The notes: generated by a model not told the origin, from the letters alone. A DNA stretch of 58,731 nt from Mycoplasmopsis felis ATCC 23391 (GCF_000701865.1 NZ_JNKA01000001.1:1-58731); one strand, 5' to 3'; positions 8,948-22,867 are shown, counted from the first letter of the stretch. A program made the numbers and translations.

Positions 8948-11900
8948 TATTTTCCTTTCAATAAATCAATTGCTTTAATTTTATTAATATTAATTCAAGC
9001 AGAAATGGATGTAATTAAGAATACAAAAAACACAATAGATGATGTTATTAATACTGTTAACAATGAAATTGCTATAGGAAGGGAAATAGATGATCCAGTT
9101 ACTAAGAAAACACCAAATAAAGACATTAATCCAAATGCAATTGGTATAGAAATTAAAATAGAAAGAATGATAAACGGAACATAAATACCAAAAAACATTT
9201 TTACTTTTTCTTTATTTGTATAACCTAAAATACTTCATATAGCAATGTTTTTTTCATTCTCTTGAATTAAAATTGTAGAAATTATAATTAATATTATGAT
9301 TGAAATTAAGAAGCACAATAATGCTAAAGCTGTAATAATTGTTTGCACTGTACTTCCTATTGTAGAGGTAAATGATATTTCTATTTCTTTTGAATCTAAC
9401 GTATAAGCAGACGGAACATACAATTTATCATCAAATATATTTGAAAATTTGTTTATTGCATCATCTGGTTTTTCTCTTAGTTGACTATAAATATCCTCTA
9501 TATTAGATTCAGAAACAAATATAGTGCTGTCAATAAAGCTTATTATTTCTTGATCTGTATAACCTAAAGTCGACAATGCTCCTGGTGTTTTAGAGTTTTT
9601 AACTGTTCTTAATGAACCAAAAATTCCATCAAATAAATCCTTTTTATCTTTTTCTGTAGAACTTATAATTGAAAAACTTCCTATTGAACCTGAATAACCA
9701 GAAACAGAATACAATCCTGCACTTCATAATAGTTGCATAGGCAATTTATTTTTAGATAAAATACCATTAAATTTATATTTTTCTAAGTCTATATTATTCA
9801 GTGTTTGATACTCGTTTTCTACTAGTTCATCAAGTCCTATTAATTTATCTGCTGCTTTTTTTGGTATTATGAACTCGTTGTTTATAAACGTTTGATTGAT
9901 TCCCTTAACTACAAACACATAATTGTTTTCTTTTTTTGTTATTTTGTTTAATTTTTCATTAATTTTGTTTTCATATGTATAAGTTAAATTGCTTGGTTTT
10001 AATGTTATTTTAGAACCGATATTTAAATGAAACTTATCTGCTACAACTCTATTTATAATTAAAGGAATTTCTTTATTTATATCGTTGTTATTATTCTCAA
10101 ATTCATCATTTATTTCTTTTAATAAATCTGAATCTCCGTAACCTGGAACTTTAATTAATTCTGAATCTTTCTTGTATCCATATAATCTTATTTTTTGATC
10201 TTTTAACGTCGCATCAACATATGTATAAGTCTCATCTGTTAATTCATCAAAGTAAATTCCATCAAAAATCATTAAGAAGTCACTTACATTGCCTTCTTTA
10301 TAAAGTTGTTCATATCCATTAACTAGAAATTCTCTATATTCTTCTCTAAATCTTGAAGTTGTAATTATTTGATGAGTATATTTATGCTCTATTTCATCTC
10401 AAACCATTGCAAAAAATTTACCATCAATAATATTATTTTCATTCGGTAGATAAATAAAGAATTGATTGATACCTTTTGCTCTAACTTTATCAAATTTGAA
10501 TGATAAAGTTTTTTGACCATTCGAATCTAATTCAAAAGGAATATCTTTTTGAGTAAAGGTTAGTGCCTTACCTACATCATCACGAGTACTTAAAATACGT
10601 GCTTTTTGAACATCGGGTAAAGATTGATAAACTATTTCAAATGGATCAATAGAAACACTTGAATCAATTTTTAAATTCACCGAGAATTGTGTTAATAAAT
10701 GTCCATCAAATATTTTTGGTATACCGTTTTTATTATCAACATTAATTGAACTTGAATAACCTGCTTTAAAGTAGTCCGATTGATATAGATTCAATTCCGA
10801 AATATTACCTACTGGTACATATAAATTATTTCTGATATCTCTTGGATTTAATGGTTTAAATGAACCACCTTGAACAGTGGGGGTAATCAAATCAATTCTA
10901 TAATTATATGCTCTATTTTCATAGGTTTGATTTATTGTTTTTTGAAATACTCCAAAGGTTGATAAACCAAATATTGTAGTAATACTTGCTAGTGCTATAC
11001 TAATTCCGAAAGAAACTAGTTTTCAAAAACTATTGAAGATTAAAGAAGCACCAAACTTGGTTTTTATATTTCTTTTTCTAAATAAAGTAGTGTATTTTTT
11101 ATATGTTTCACTGGTACTTAGTTCAACTATACCTGACATTAAATCTATTGATTTATATCTTAAAGATCTTAATGATACGGTAATTATTAACACAGACATT
11201 GCTATAAGAGGGATTAAAATATTAACTAATAATGTAAATAAAGAAAAATTTAAAGTTTGAATAGGTACTGTTCAATAACTATCTATTACTCTTATCGCTA
11301 TAGATTGCAACATAAATCCTGTTATGTATCCTAAAAAGTTACCAATTAAAATTGTAAAAAATGCAAAAATAGTTAAAGAAGAAGCAATTTGAAGAGGTGT
11401 ATAACCTTGAGCAAATAAAATTCCTATAACTTTATTTTTGTTAGATATATATCTTTTGATAATAAATATAACTGACACAACAACTAAAAAAACTAATAAC
11501 CCTAAAATTATATTAGACACATATGAAATTGATAATATCAATTGTTCTACTGAACTTATTCTTAAACTTCTCTCAGGATTTAATGGATCTAATTCATCAT
11601 ATAGGTAAGTTCTTTGTAAATTTGAATTATCGTCTATTTTACTTTGAACAAAATTTTCAATATCTTTTTTTAATAAATCGTTGCTTATTTTTGTATTATT
11701 CTTAACAGTTAAATATTCTTTTATTAAAGTACCTTGATATGATTGCACAATACGATCAAAACCTTTATCATTAACGTATACTAAAGCTTGTGATTTTGTG
11801 TTTACTTGTAAGTTATTTTCATCTAATATAGGATAAAAGTAATCAAAACTAATATCATCACCAATAATTAAATATTTTGAACCATTCACATCTAAAAGAT

Positions 11901-14900
11901 ATTTATCAGGAAGTTTATTTAATAATTCAAGTAATTGAATTGGGTTTTCTGGAATATTACCAGTATAGATTTCTTTGTTGTTTTGTATTAAATATGCATA
12001 ATTAACTTTTGCAACATATGAACTACTTTGATTAAAAACTAGTCCTGTATTAAATTTATTTAAACTTGTGATTGAGTTTATTAATTTAATTATCGTATCA
12101 GATAAATCAATACCAAAAGGCTTATATATTTCAGGATTTAAACTGACTTTTTCGGTTAATGATGTGAATAAGTGTTCATCTAAATAAATTTCATAAATAT
12201 AATCTTTTTCTACTATAGACTCAAGTAATTTGCTTTTTGTAAAATAACTACTTATTAAGTCATATGCTTTTTTTTCATCATTAACTAGTTCTTCTATATT
12301 TATAATTTTATTGTTAATAAAATATGCTAAATTAGAGTTATTTGAAGCTGATTCCCCTATGTTATTGGTATCTGATAACATTCATAATAATACTTGAGGA
12401 TTCTTCTTGGACAATATAGGATTTAACAAAACATCTGATACACCTAATCTGTCTAAAGAAATAGATTTATAATCTTTATTAAAAATATAATTAATTTCGT
12501 TGTATTTATTTAAAATGTTGTCTGTTAAGTATTTATTTATAAATAAATAGGTAAGTGATGATAATAAGTTCTTATATTTCAAATTAAAACCATTATATTC
12601 ATTTAGATTTTCATCTAATTTAAAATACATATCATCAGAGGCAATATAAGAAATGATTCTAGTTAAGTTGTAACTGTTTTTTTCTATGAAAGGAATTAGG
12701 TTTGGAAATTTTCTAGAAATACTTCTTAGTGTGTTCTGTTGGTATCTTCCTAGGTCATCTTTACTGAAGAAAAACTCTCTCATTTTTTCGGGATTTGCTA
12801 GTGACCTCGAAATACCAAAACCTGTTTCTTTATATCTTAATATATTTTGTGAAGATGGTTGAAACAAATTAAAATCATTAAATAAATCTAAAACTTCTTT
12901 AGTGTTTATTAAACTAAGTAATTCATTTGAAAAATTTTTCTTTTCTTGGATTGTGCCTTCTATTTCAGGATTGAATAAATCTCACCAAAAACTTAGTAAA
13001 GGAACAATGTGTTTTAAGTAATTATATCCTTCATATTGAGTATTAAAAAAACTTTTAAATGACCCTGATATAAAATTGCTAAAAAAACTTGATTCAACTG
13101 AACTTTCTTTGTTTATATATAAATCAACTAAACTTCAAAAAGGTTTTGAAGATATATTTGAACTTCTGTTTATTTTTAGATTGTTTATTATTGATTGTCA
13201 TTCATTAGTTATTTTGTTTATTTGTTCTTTGTTTCAAACCTCTTTTTTATTTTTAACCTTGAAATAAAATGAAGATAAATTAAACAAATCAGATGGTATT
13301 GTTTCTCATTCTATTTTCTCAAATTCCTTAAAATAATTTATCAGACTTTCTACTTTTTGAAATTCATTAATGTTAATAAATGATGAGTTATTATTAGGTT
13401 GTGCTTCAGATACAGGTTGTGATGGGTTTAAAAGAGCAATTAAATCGAAATAATCTAATTTATTATCGTCTTTTGATGGGATAGTTAAATATTCTTCATC
13501 TCCAATTTTTTGGCTTGAACCTTTGTTTGATAAATTCAACATTTTAATCAATTCATCTTTAATTCTTTTGTTAGAACCTGGTACATTAAAAAAGGCTTTT
13601 AGTGCAGAATATATAAAATCTTCTGCACTTAATGTGCTTGATACTTGAGTAGTTTTTATTTTTTGTGTATTTTTGTTAATATCAAAATCTATTCTTTCTG
13701 TTTCAAAATGAACTAACTTTAATTTAGACTCTAAAGTTTCTATAAAAATATTAAAATCAAATGCATTAATTAAAAACTTAATTCCCTCTAAAATGTTTTT
13801 ATATTGTAAATCTATAGAGTTTTTATATGAATTTAGTAAAGGGAATATTTTTTTTATTGGTTCTATTAAGTTACCTAAAAATATGTTAAATATGTTATTG
13901 CTATTATTAAAGTTAAATAATGATTGAACTTCGATGTTATTAATAATATTTATTAATGTTCTTTTTAATGTTTGTTGATTAATAGATTTTAAGAAATTTA
14001 TTAATATTTCAAAACTACTAATTTTTCTTAACGAATCTTTTGTTCTATCACTAGGGAAATCTGGATTAGGGACTAATTTATTGTATTCATTATCAAAGAA
14101 GTTTTGGTTATAATCCGAAAACAATTTAAAGTCTACGGATTTAACTAAATCAATAATGTAAGTTAACATTAGTGATGTATCTTTTGCAGAATTAATCAAA
14201 ACATTAAAATTAAATATATTTTTTAAATCAGAACCAATTAATAAATCAATAAAGTTAAAGAACTTATTTATTTCTGTTTTTAAATATTCTTTTTTATTAG
14301 TTTCATCTGAAGAATTTGAATTTGATAAATCTAATACTTTTGCTAATAAACCAGTTAAAAGTTCTTTAAAATAATCTCCGTTAGGGTTATGTGATAAAAC
14401 ATAAATACCATCTAGAATCATTTTAGGTAAGATATTTAAATTTATTTGTCCACTTGAGAATATAGTAGCAAAATTGTTTTTATCAAATGAAATATTAATT
14501 GCTTCCTTAATTGCATAAATAGTTTCTTTTGAAATAAAACCTTTTTGAACCAAATCTGTTTCTAGTAAACTTTTTTCTATCCTTTCTACTCCTAGTGCTA
14601 AAGTGTTTTCAGCTAGAGCTTGTCTAACTATTGTATTATCTGGTGATCTGAAAACAAAAGGTAAATAAACAGAATTAGAAAACAAATTTGATTTTGCGAC
14701 CCAACTATCTTTAAGTATTTCCACAAAAAGTGTTAATCTATTTTTTTGCAGATAATTATTAATTTCTTGAATTGGTATGTCCCCATTAATATAACCTTCT
14801 ACATTAACATTTTTTCATTTTATAATATTATTGTTTGAATCATACACCGGGGCAACTACTGTTATAGTATCACCAAGAACAACAATCCCTAAACCGGAAA

Positions 14901-16878
14901 AATCATCTTTTTTTCTTTCTGGTTTATTATTTGTATATCTTGATAATTTATATATTTTACTTTTTATGTATGTATTAACATCTCCATTAATTTCATTAGT
15001 ATGCTCTAAATCATTGTATTCATAACTTAATTTTATATATGATTCATCTGGAATAATGTTTGATGCTAATTTTTTTATTATTTCACTTGAAATGTAAGGA
15101 GTTAATTCTTTTGTTGTAAAGAATTTTGAAAATTCGGTAGATAAATTATTTAAATTGTTTTTGTGAGAATTATCATTAATTAGTAAATTAATATTATTTT
15201 TAATGTTGTGAATTTTTCTCTCATTGTTACCTGTATTAATAAAATGAAAAACTTTTTTTTCTCCGCCTTCATCATCAAAAGCATCTACTGTTATGCTTTG
15301 CCTAATCCCTATATTTTCTTTCGATACTTGTTCTGATATATAATTGTAAATTTCATTTTTAACTATATTTAGTGCACCTTCTTTAATGATGTTTTGTTTT
15401 TTAGTTAAAATATTTTTGTCTATTAGATTTTCATATTTCTCTTCATTAAAATTCTGTATGTTTTCTATTTCAATTATCTTTTTTGTTCCTTGATAAAAAT
15501 AAATATTATTTAAGAAGTTATCAGGTTGATTTTTTTCATCTGCTATACTTAAATCAACAGTGAGAAAATCATTGTAATCTAACGCTCCTTCTTGTGCTCT
15601 TAGTAATTTTTCTTCACCTAATTCTGTTTGATTATTTTGTATAACATATGGAATGTTATAATAATTTATTTCTTTTGTTCAATATGAAAAGTTATTTAAA
15701 TCGTTTGGTAAAACATTGTTGTTATTTTTTATTTGATTTTCAATAAAAGTTTTGTAAGAACCCGTCCACTTGTCTTTGTCTAAATTGTTATATGTTATTT
15801 CATAGTGTTTTCTTGAATAAAAAGATTCGGTTTTTTGTTTTTTGACTCAGTTGAGAGGGAGTATATATGAATTATTCTTTTTAAAAGTGAATTTTCTGCT
15901 TTCTATAATATTTATTTCTTCATTTTTAAATAAATCATAATATGTTAATTCTGTTTTTATTTTTTTGTTAAATAATGATGTGATATCTTCATTTTCTTGT
16001 TTATCATAAAATGTGGGAGTTGATTGATGATCAAATTCAAAGACGTTGTTTTGGTTATTGTAAGGTATAAAACCTAAAAAAGAAGAAATACCATAACCTG
16101 AAATTTTTAAAACAAAACTTTCTTTTTCTCATTCCTTCCCTTTAATAAAATCAAATGTTAATTCTTTTGTAAGTGTATTTATGAATAATGTTGCTATTTG
16201 AGAAATATTTATATCTTTAGGATTTTGACTAGTTATATAAGAAATTTCGTTTAGATTATATTCTTTATCAAATCTAAAGATTGATGATTGGTCTAAAATT
16301 TCTATATTTTTGCTTGGGATGAAATCTCCATTATTTGTTTTTTTATATAAATTAAATGTTTGATTTTTATTAAAAATTATTTGTTTTTCTTGGTTATCAT
16401 AATTTAATGTAAAACCTTCTAAAGTTTCTTCATTAATATAATTATTATAAAAACTTAAAAAATCATTTCTTAAAATATACTCATCATTCTTAGATGTTTC
16501 ATTATGTTTAAAACTAGATAACTTTAAATATTGGTCTGTTATTTCAGTGAAATCTATTATGTTTTTTTCTGAAAATGCATTTTGATCAATATATCTAATT
16601 CCTTTATCATAACCAGAACCACCACTAACTTTTGTTAGACCATTTATATAATAACCACCATTATATGCATTACCACTTGATGGTAAATTAAAATCTACAG
16701 TTAAGTCATGATTAACTGATTTATCTTTATAATAATTAAATTGATTTCTCATCGCTTTACTTGTGTCATATAGTAGTGTAAAAATACCAGATGTTAAGAA
16801 TATTAGTATTGTTAATCCAGAAACTACTATTTTGTTTTTAAATAAAGAACGAAAAACCTCTTTAAATAAGTTTCACAT
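8947..16878 (-). CDS. Giant FtsX/MacB-like ABC permease (2643 aa)
   Basis: One uninterrupted code-4 frame; I read the gaps between the standard-code ORF pieces codon by codon (14701-16140, 12841-13320, 10261-10398, 10861-11280) and found no TAA or TAG. It starts ATG-TGA after a good AAGGGAG site. Residues 14-35 form an N-terminal helix, followed by a huge extracytoplasmic region of about 1700 residues without helices. A first FtsX-type membrane module lies at about 1760-1960 and contains FAQGYTPLQIASSL, a loop typical of FtsX permeases. A second extracytoplasmic region follows, and a C-terminal module ends at 2643. The layout, helix-large domain-three helices duplicated, is that of MacB-like permeases, but the exported domain is exceptional. 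Substrate unknown. Confidence 0.87.
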
Positions 16879-16898
16879 AAGTCTCCCTTAAATAAATA

Positions 16899-16904
16899 AT
16901 TATA
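16899..16904 (-). promoter_or_regulatory. -10 box for the giant permease operon
   Basis: TATAAT on the minus strand, 20 nt upstream of the ATG at 16878, lying between the ftsH terminator and the ribosome binding site. The -35 is weak and T/A-rich. Confidence 0.4.
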
Positions 16905-16951
16905 AATTATTATGATTATTTTAAAAATAATAGAATTTTTAGAAATTAAAA

Positions 16952-16975
16952 AAAAGAGGTTTCCCTCTTTTATTT
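16952..16975 (-). terminator. Terminator of ftsH
   Basis: An 8-bp stem (16952-16959 with 16964-16971, loop TTTC) at the ftsH stop codon; the minus-strand 3' side continues into A/T. It separates ftsH from the permease operon. Confidence 0.65.
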
Positions 16976-19016
16976 AATTAATTTCTGTTTCTTCATTTAT
17001 AGGACCAAAATGTAAATCATTATTATTTTTTTCTTTTTGGTTTTCTGATTTAGATTCTTTTATTAGAAAATCTAAATCAAACTCTTTTTCTTGTTCAATT
17101 TCTTTTTTTGTTTCTTTTGGAGGTGATTTTAGATTTTGAGCAATATAATTAATTTCTTCTGCAATAATTGTTTCTTTTTCTAAAAGCAAGGTTTTTATAA
17201 GTTCTAATAATTCTTTATTATCTAGTATGGTTTGATATGCTATTTTTTGAGCTTCAATAATTATTTTTCTAATTTCTAAATCAATCTCATGACTTATTTG
17301 ATTTGATAAAGAAGAACTTGTTGCAAGTGTTTTTCCTAAAAATGGACTACCACTTTCTTCTTGGTATTTTATTGGACCTAAATCACTCATACCAAACTCA
17401 GTTACCATTCTTCTTGCTATGTTTGTTGCTTTTTCTATATCATCAGAAGCACCTGTAGAAACATTTTCTTTTCCATAAACTATTTCTTCTGCTGCTCTTC
17501 CTCCCATAAAACTTGCTATAGTAGCTAAAAGTTCTTTTTTAGAATAATTATATTTTTCATTCTCTGGCATCATTAAATTATAACCACCCGCTTGTCCTCT
17601 AGGAATTATGGTAATTTTTTGTACTTTATTTCCTCCAGGAACTTTTAAACCAACTACTGCATGTCCTGCTTCATGATAGGCAACAGATGTTAATTCTTCT
17701 TTTGTTATAGTTCTTGATTTTTTGGCAGGCCCTGCCATTACACGATCAATTGCTTCATCTATGATAGGTAATGTTATAACTTTTGCGTTTTGACGAACAG
17801 ATAATAAAACAGATTCATTTATAACATTTTCTAGTTGAGCACCAGAAAAACCCTGTGTTCTTTTTGCTATATTAACAAATTTAACGTCTTCTGAAAATCT
17901 TTTACCTTTTGCATGCAATCTTAAAATCTCTTCTCTTTCTGATACATCTGGTAAACCTACGGTAATGACTCTATCAAAACGACCAGGTCTGGTTAATGCT
18001 GGGTCTAAAACATCAGTTCTGTTTGTTGCTGCTATAAATAATAAACCAGAATTTTCTTTTATTCCGTCCATTTCAACAAGTAGTTGGTTAAGAGTTTGTT
18101 CTCTTTCATCGTGCCCTCCACCTATACCAGAACCTCTTGTTCTTCCTATAGCATCTAATTCATCAATAAATACTATTGCAGGTGAATTTTTTCTTGCTTC
18201 TGCTATGACTTGTCTAACTCTTTTTGCTCCCATTCCGACAAATAATTCAACAAAATTAGATGCTGAAACAAAGAAGAAAGGAACATTAGCTTCTCCCGCT
18301 GTTGCTTTTGCTAACAAAGTTTTCCCTGTTCCTGGAGGACCACCTAAAAGAATACCTCTAGGCATTCTAGCTCCAGATTCTTCATATTTTTTTGGGTTTT
18401 TTAGATAATCAACTATTTCTGAAATTTCTTCAATAGGTTCTTTATTCCCTGCTACATCACTAAATTTTTTATCTGATTTAATTATTTGTGCAGGACTTTT
18501 GTCTCCAAACGCACCTGATTGACCATTCATCATTTTCATTTGTGATCTATATATAAAATAAATAATTGTGATTAATAAAAATGTTGGAATTAATGAAACA
18601 AAAATATTTAATCATATATTTGGTTTTGGAGCAGGTGTTGTTTGTAAACCACCAACTATGCTTACAACACCTTTATCATCTGTTACTTTAAAAACTTCTT
18701 GAAAAACAGTTGAATAATTTGGAATTAATAATCTTAAACTTTCTTCATTACCATATGTCAATAAATTTAAATTTCTTTTTCCATCAAAAAATACAGAATG
18801 TATTGTATTATCATATTTATTTATTTGTATACTTTTAAAGAAAATTGAGTCATCATCTGAATTTGCTGCTTTTTCTAAATTATTAACAAAGACAGTTAAT
18901 GTTGTTTTTATTTCTGAATTTTTATTAATAAAATTACTTATCAAAAATGAAAAAATAATGATACCTATTATTATTAATATTAAAATTAAGAATATATTCT
19001 TTTTTGTTTTAAACAT
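16974..19016 (-). CDS. ftsH: ATP-dependent zinc metalloprotease FtsH
   Basis: A 680-aa membrane-anchored AAA+ protease that extracts and degrades membrane and cytosolic proteins as a hexamer. An N-terminal helix (about 8-30), a small extracytoplasmic domain and a second helix (about 136-155) precede the AAA domain. Walker A GPPGTGKT is at 226-233, Walker B FIDELD at 283-288 and the second region of homology at TNRTDVLDPALTRPGRFDR; the zinc-binding HEAGH is at 448-452. The last 60 residues are Glu/Lys-rich. The standard-code split at the second helix is only a TGA Trp codon. Start ATG with GAAGGG. The neighbour tilS lies upstream, the common tilS-ftsH order of Firmicutes. Confidence 0.96.
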
Positions 19017-19051
19017 TTTCCCTTCTTTCTTTTTAAATTATATTATTTTAT

Positions 19052-19927
19052 TTAATTAAAAACAAAAACTTGACCTTTGTTTTTAATTAAATAATTTTTT
19101 TCATCCAATTTATATTTACTTGTTCTATTTTTAGAAACTATAAAACTTATAATAGAATTGATTTTATCTTTAGTCAAATTTACATTTACAAAATTATTAT
19201 TAATCATCATAAAAATCAATTCATTTTTAAAATTAAAAAAATTAAATAAATCTTGGCTGAATTTGCTTTCTTTTCATATTTTGTACTCTTTTAAAACTAA
19301 ATTAAAAATCCTTTTTCTTTTTTTATTTTTCAGCAATATATAAAATAAAAAAAGAATTTTTTTGAGTTTATTTTTTTTCTGGTTTTCTTTTCTTATTTTA
19401 TTTCTTGTGTAAACTTCTTTTTCATTTGTATAATCAATTGCATATGGTATTAACTTTTTGATACATTTATTTAATATAGTACTTTTAAAATATTTGAATA
19501 AAAAAGGTCTATAAACTGACATATCATAAACTTTGTTAGTTTTTTTTATCCCGTAGTAAAACTGGTTTCTTTGACTTTGTAATTGCATTTGTGCTGTTTC
19601 TATAAAATCATCTAAATGATGAGCGATTAATAAATAATCACAATGATTTTCATAGTAAATTTTCTTAAAAAACAAATATCTTTGTTCTCTTGCTCAATTT
19701 TGGAAATTTTTGAAGGTATAATCTTCTTTTTTGAATTCCATAATTTCTAGTGGTATATTGTTCTTTTTACAATATTCCTTAACTATATTAGTATCTATGT
19801 GACTATCTTTTCTTTGATTGTAATTTACATGTGCAACAATTATGTTCTTATTTTTATATTTGTCTAATAAAAACATGCTATCTGGTCCGCCACTAACAGC
19901 AATTAAATACTTTTTATTTTTTTCCAT
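19052..19927 (-). CDS. tilS: tRNA(Ile)-lysidine synthase
   Basis: A 291-aa enzyme that converts C34 of the CAU-anticodon tRNA-Ile to lysidine, so the tRNA reads AUA codons, which are very frequent in this AT-rich DNA. The N-terminal PP-loop SGGPDS is at 12-17, followed by IIVAHVNYNQRKDS and LIAHHLDDFIETAQ, both typical of TilS. It is shorter than the roughly 430-aa E. coli enzyme, lacking most of the C-terminal domains, as in other mycoplasmas. The stop is TAA at 19052-19054; an in-frame TGA at 19274 is Trp. The start overlaps the end of pth by 14 nt. Confidence 0.9.
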
Positions 19928-20477
19928 TATTTAATTGGTTAAATTTATTCATTAATATATTTATATCATTATATACAAACGAAATAGCTACATTTGCACA
20001 ACTATCTATCATAGAATCTAATGTTATCATTTCTTTTTCTGTAAATGTACCTAAAACAAAATCTCTTAATTCTCCTTGAAAAGGAGCGTTTATACCTATT
20101 CTGAGTCTTTTAAAATTATCACTTCCAAGTTGCTCAATTATATTTTTAACTCCGTTATGAGAACCACCTGAACCTTTGTTTTTTAAGGATGCTTTTCCTA
20201 ATTCAAAATCTTTTTCGTCATGAATAACTAAAACATCCTCAGGTTTTATTTTAAAATATGAGCAAATTTGAGAAATAAATTGTCCTGATAAATTCATATA
20301 AGTTAATGGTTTTGCTAAGATAAAATCATCTAATTTTACATACTCACCATTAAATTTTGATTTATTTAAAGTTAAATTTAAGTTTTTGCATATCCTATCT
20401 ACTACTAAAAAACCTAAGTTATGTCTAGTGTATTTATATTGATTCCCTGGATTACCTAATCCTACTATCAACTTCAT
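19914..20477 (-). CDS. pth: Peptidyl-tRNA hydrolase
   Basis: A 187-aa cytoplasmic enzyme that releases peptides from drop-off peptidyl-tRNA. It has the N-terminal VGLGNPG motif, the TRHNLGF motif with catalytic His19, LTYMNLSG and VIHDEKDF with the conserved Asp, and GSGGSHNGVKNI. The length is normal. A strong AAAGGAGG precedes the ATG, which overlaps the helicase stop (TAATG). Co-transcribed with tilS and ftsH. Confidence 0.95.
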   Translation of the reverse strand: MKLIVGLGNPGNQYKYTRHNLGFLVVDRICKNLNLTLNKSKFNGEYVKLDDFILAKPLTYMNLSGQFISQICSYFKIKPEDVLVIHDEKDFELGKASLKNKGSGGSHNGVKNIIEQLGSDNFKRLRIGINAPFQGELRDFVLGTFTEKEMITLDSMIDSCANVAISFVYNDINILMNKFNQLNNGKK

Positions 20478-22867
20478 TAAAGACCTCCTTTTAAAATGGT
20501 TTGGGTGTTGGTATATATTTCTGTTTTTTCTAAAAATCTTGGTACTAAGAATTTAGAGTATAAATTTTGCTCTTTAGAAAATATTCATAATTCTTTTTTT
20601 GCTCTAGATATTGCAGTATAAACCAACTTTCTTGATAACATAAATCTATGATTATAATTTAATATAAAAATAACATTATCAGTTTCACTACCTTGAAATT
20701 TGTGAACAGTGATTGCATAAGCTAGATTAATTTCTGAGTTAAATTCTTCTTTTGAATATGTAATTATTCTTTCTTTATTATCTAAGATAAACTTTACCTT
20801 AATTCTGATTTCATTGTTTTCGTTTATTTCTGAAGTATGAATATAACCTATGTCACCATTAGATAAACCTTGTTCGTATCTATTTACTAGTTGAATTACT
20901 TTATCACCAACTTTATATAGTATTTTTTCATTATTAAATTTCGATGTATGAACAACTTTTCCATTTGGGTTATGACTTTCTTGTATTAAATTATTTATTT
21001 TGTTTATTCCGGATTCACCTTTATACATAGGACATAAAATGATGGTATTATCTATTCCGTGTTTGTTAACTGATTTTTTAAATAAATTTAATAAATCTCA
21101 CTCAAATTCTTTATACAGTAAAAAGTTTACTGGTTTATTTTGTAATGAATTACCTAACCATTCATTTCAATTATCTTCTAAATCATAATAATCATTTAAT
21201 ACGCTTGTGTTATTTGCTAATAAGTTACTTTGAATAAAAGAAAATGTTTGTTCATTTATTTTTTCTTTTTTATAAAGTTCTTCAAAATAAGTTAGTATGT
21301 TTTTAAGATATTCAGGGTTTGTATAATCACCTATATTATTGATAAAATCAACATATTTTTTTATTTCTAACGAGCTACTTCTATAAAATTTTTTTAATAT
21401 TACAGTAGGAAATAAATTAGAATTAATTAAATCGTTTAATATATCACCTGGTCCTATTGCAGGCAATTGATCTTTATCTCCTACTAATATTAATTTTTCT
21501 AGATTAGTACAGGTTTTTAAAAGTTTATAAAACACGGAAATATTAACCATACTAAACTCATCAATTATTATTGTTTTAACTTCATCATAGTTTTCTTTAA
21601 TTTCAACTTCTTCAGTATCATCTTTTATTTTTAAAAAACTATGTATTGTCCTTGTTAATATTTTGTTTTTAGAACTTAATATTGATGAGGCTCTACCTGT
21701 TGGTGTTAAAATAAAAAAATCTTTTTCTGGTTTTTGATTATTGATTTTTAATGTATTATAAAAGTGTTTAATTAAATTACTCTTTCCTGTTCCTGGGTTT
21801 CCTGAAACAATCAAGAAATTCTGGTTTATAAAATTATAATATGCATTTTTTTGTTCATCAGATAAGTAAGATAGATTTTTTTCTTCTTCACTATTTAATA
21901 CTATTTTTTTATTTTTAGATAGATTAATCAATTGTTTTGATATGAATAACTCTTTTTCATATGTAATATTTCTTGTAAATTTATTATTAATTAACTTTAC
22001 TTTATTTTTATCTATTAAATTAGACAAACTTTTTTGAAATAAGTTTAAATTTTCTTCAAAATGGTCTAATGATATAGTTTTTAAAAACTCTTTATAAACT
22101 TCTTTTAAAGAAAATAATGTTGAATTATTTTCTTCTAAACTAACCATAACTTTTAATATGAATGCTTCAAATCTTTTATTAGAATAAATGTCATAACCCA
22201 ACAGAATCGCAAACCTGTCTACTGTATATAAATTAAAGTTATCTTCTATATATAATAAATATGGATTGATATTTTTATATTTACTTATAAAATCAATAGA
22301 TTCTGTTTCAAATTTCTTTTTTAAAAAATCATATAAATCTATCAAATCATTAGAATAAAAAAAACGGATATTTTCTTTATAGAACTCACTTTCTTGTTCG
22401 CTTAATTTTAAAATTTTATTAATCGTTTCTTGATTATGTTCATAATAATCGAAAGAGTTATCAATTTGTTGTTCATTTAAAATTTCTTTTAAGATATTTT
22501 TATTTACTTCTAATGAACCTAACATTTTAAAAAAAGTTTTTCCTCATTTATCAAAAACTTTTTGTGCGGTTATTTTACCTATTTTTTGAATTTTTAAAAT
22601 ATGTTCTTTTATTTCTATATCAGTATCTACTAATTCTAATATAGGGACAAAAGATAGTAAAACAAAAGAGTTTTTGTTTGTTGTACTTTGTTGAATCTCT
22701 ATTTCATATTTTTTATATAAATCTGGTACATTTTTTCTTGTATAAATTGAGATTTTTTTCTTTTTATCTGTTGTTTCAAAAAGCAAAAAACCCCATCCTT
22801 GCGAAGAACTTCCTTTTAAAAGTTTTACAAATTTTCCTGTTATTTTCTCTTTAGATAAATTAACCAT
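20477..22867 (-). CDS. recD2: RecD2-like ATP-dependent DNA helicase
   Basis: A 796-aa superfamily 1B helicase. The N-terminal 110 residues form an OB-like region (ITGKFVKLL...GWGFLLFE) and a helix-hairpin-helix-like stretch (IGKITAQKVFDKW), as in RecD2/YrrC. Walker A GNPGTGKS is at 356-363, motif II reads IIIDEFSMV, then GDKDQLPAIGPG (motif III), and near the C-terminus AITVHKFQGSE and LVYTAISRAKK (motifs V and VI). RecBC partners are not visible in the window, which fits the RecD2 class acting alone at forks or in recombination. The -10 TATAAT lies 11 nt before the ATG with no Shine-Dalgarno, so a very short leader is likely. The gene diverges from dnaA across the origin. Confidence 0.9.

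Noticed and set aside
8947-16878. Apparent string of broken permease fragments (pseudogene)
   Set aside because: The breaks are all TGA, read as Trp; reading the gaps showed no TAA or TAG, and all pieces share one frame.
19052-19276. tilS truncated by a stop at 19274
   Set aside because: The codon is TGA (Trp); the frame continues to TAA at 19052-19054.
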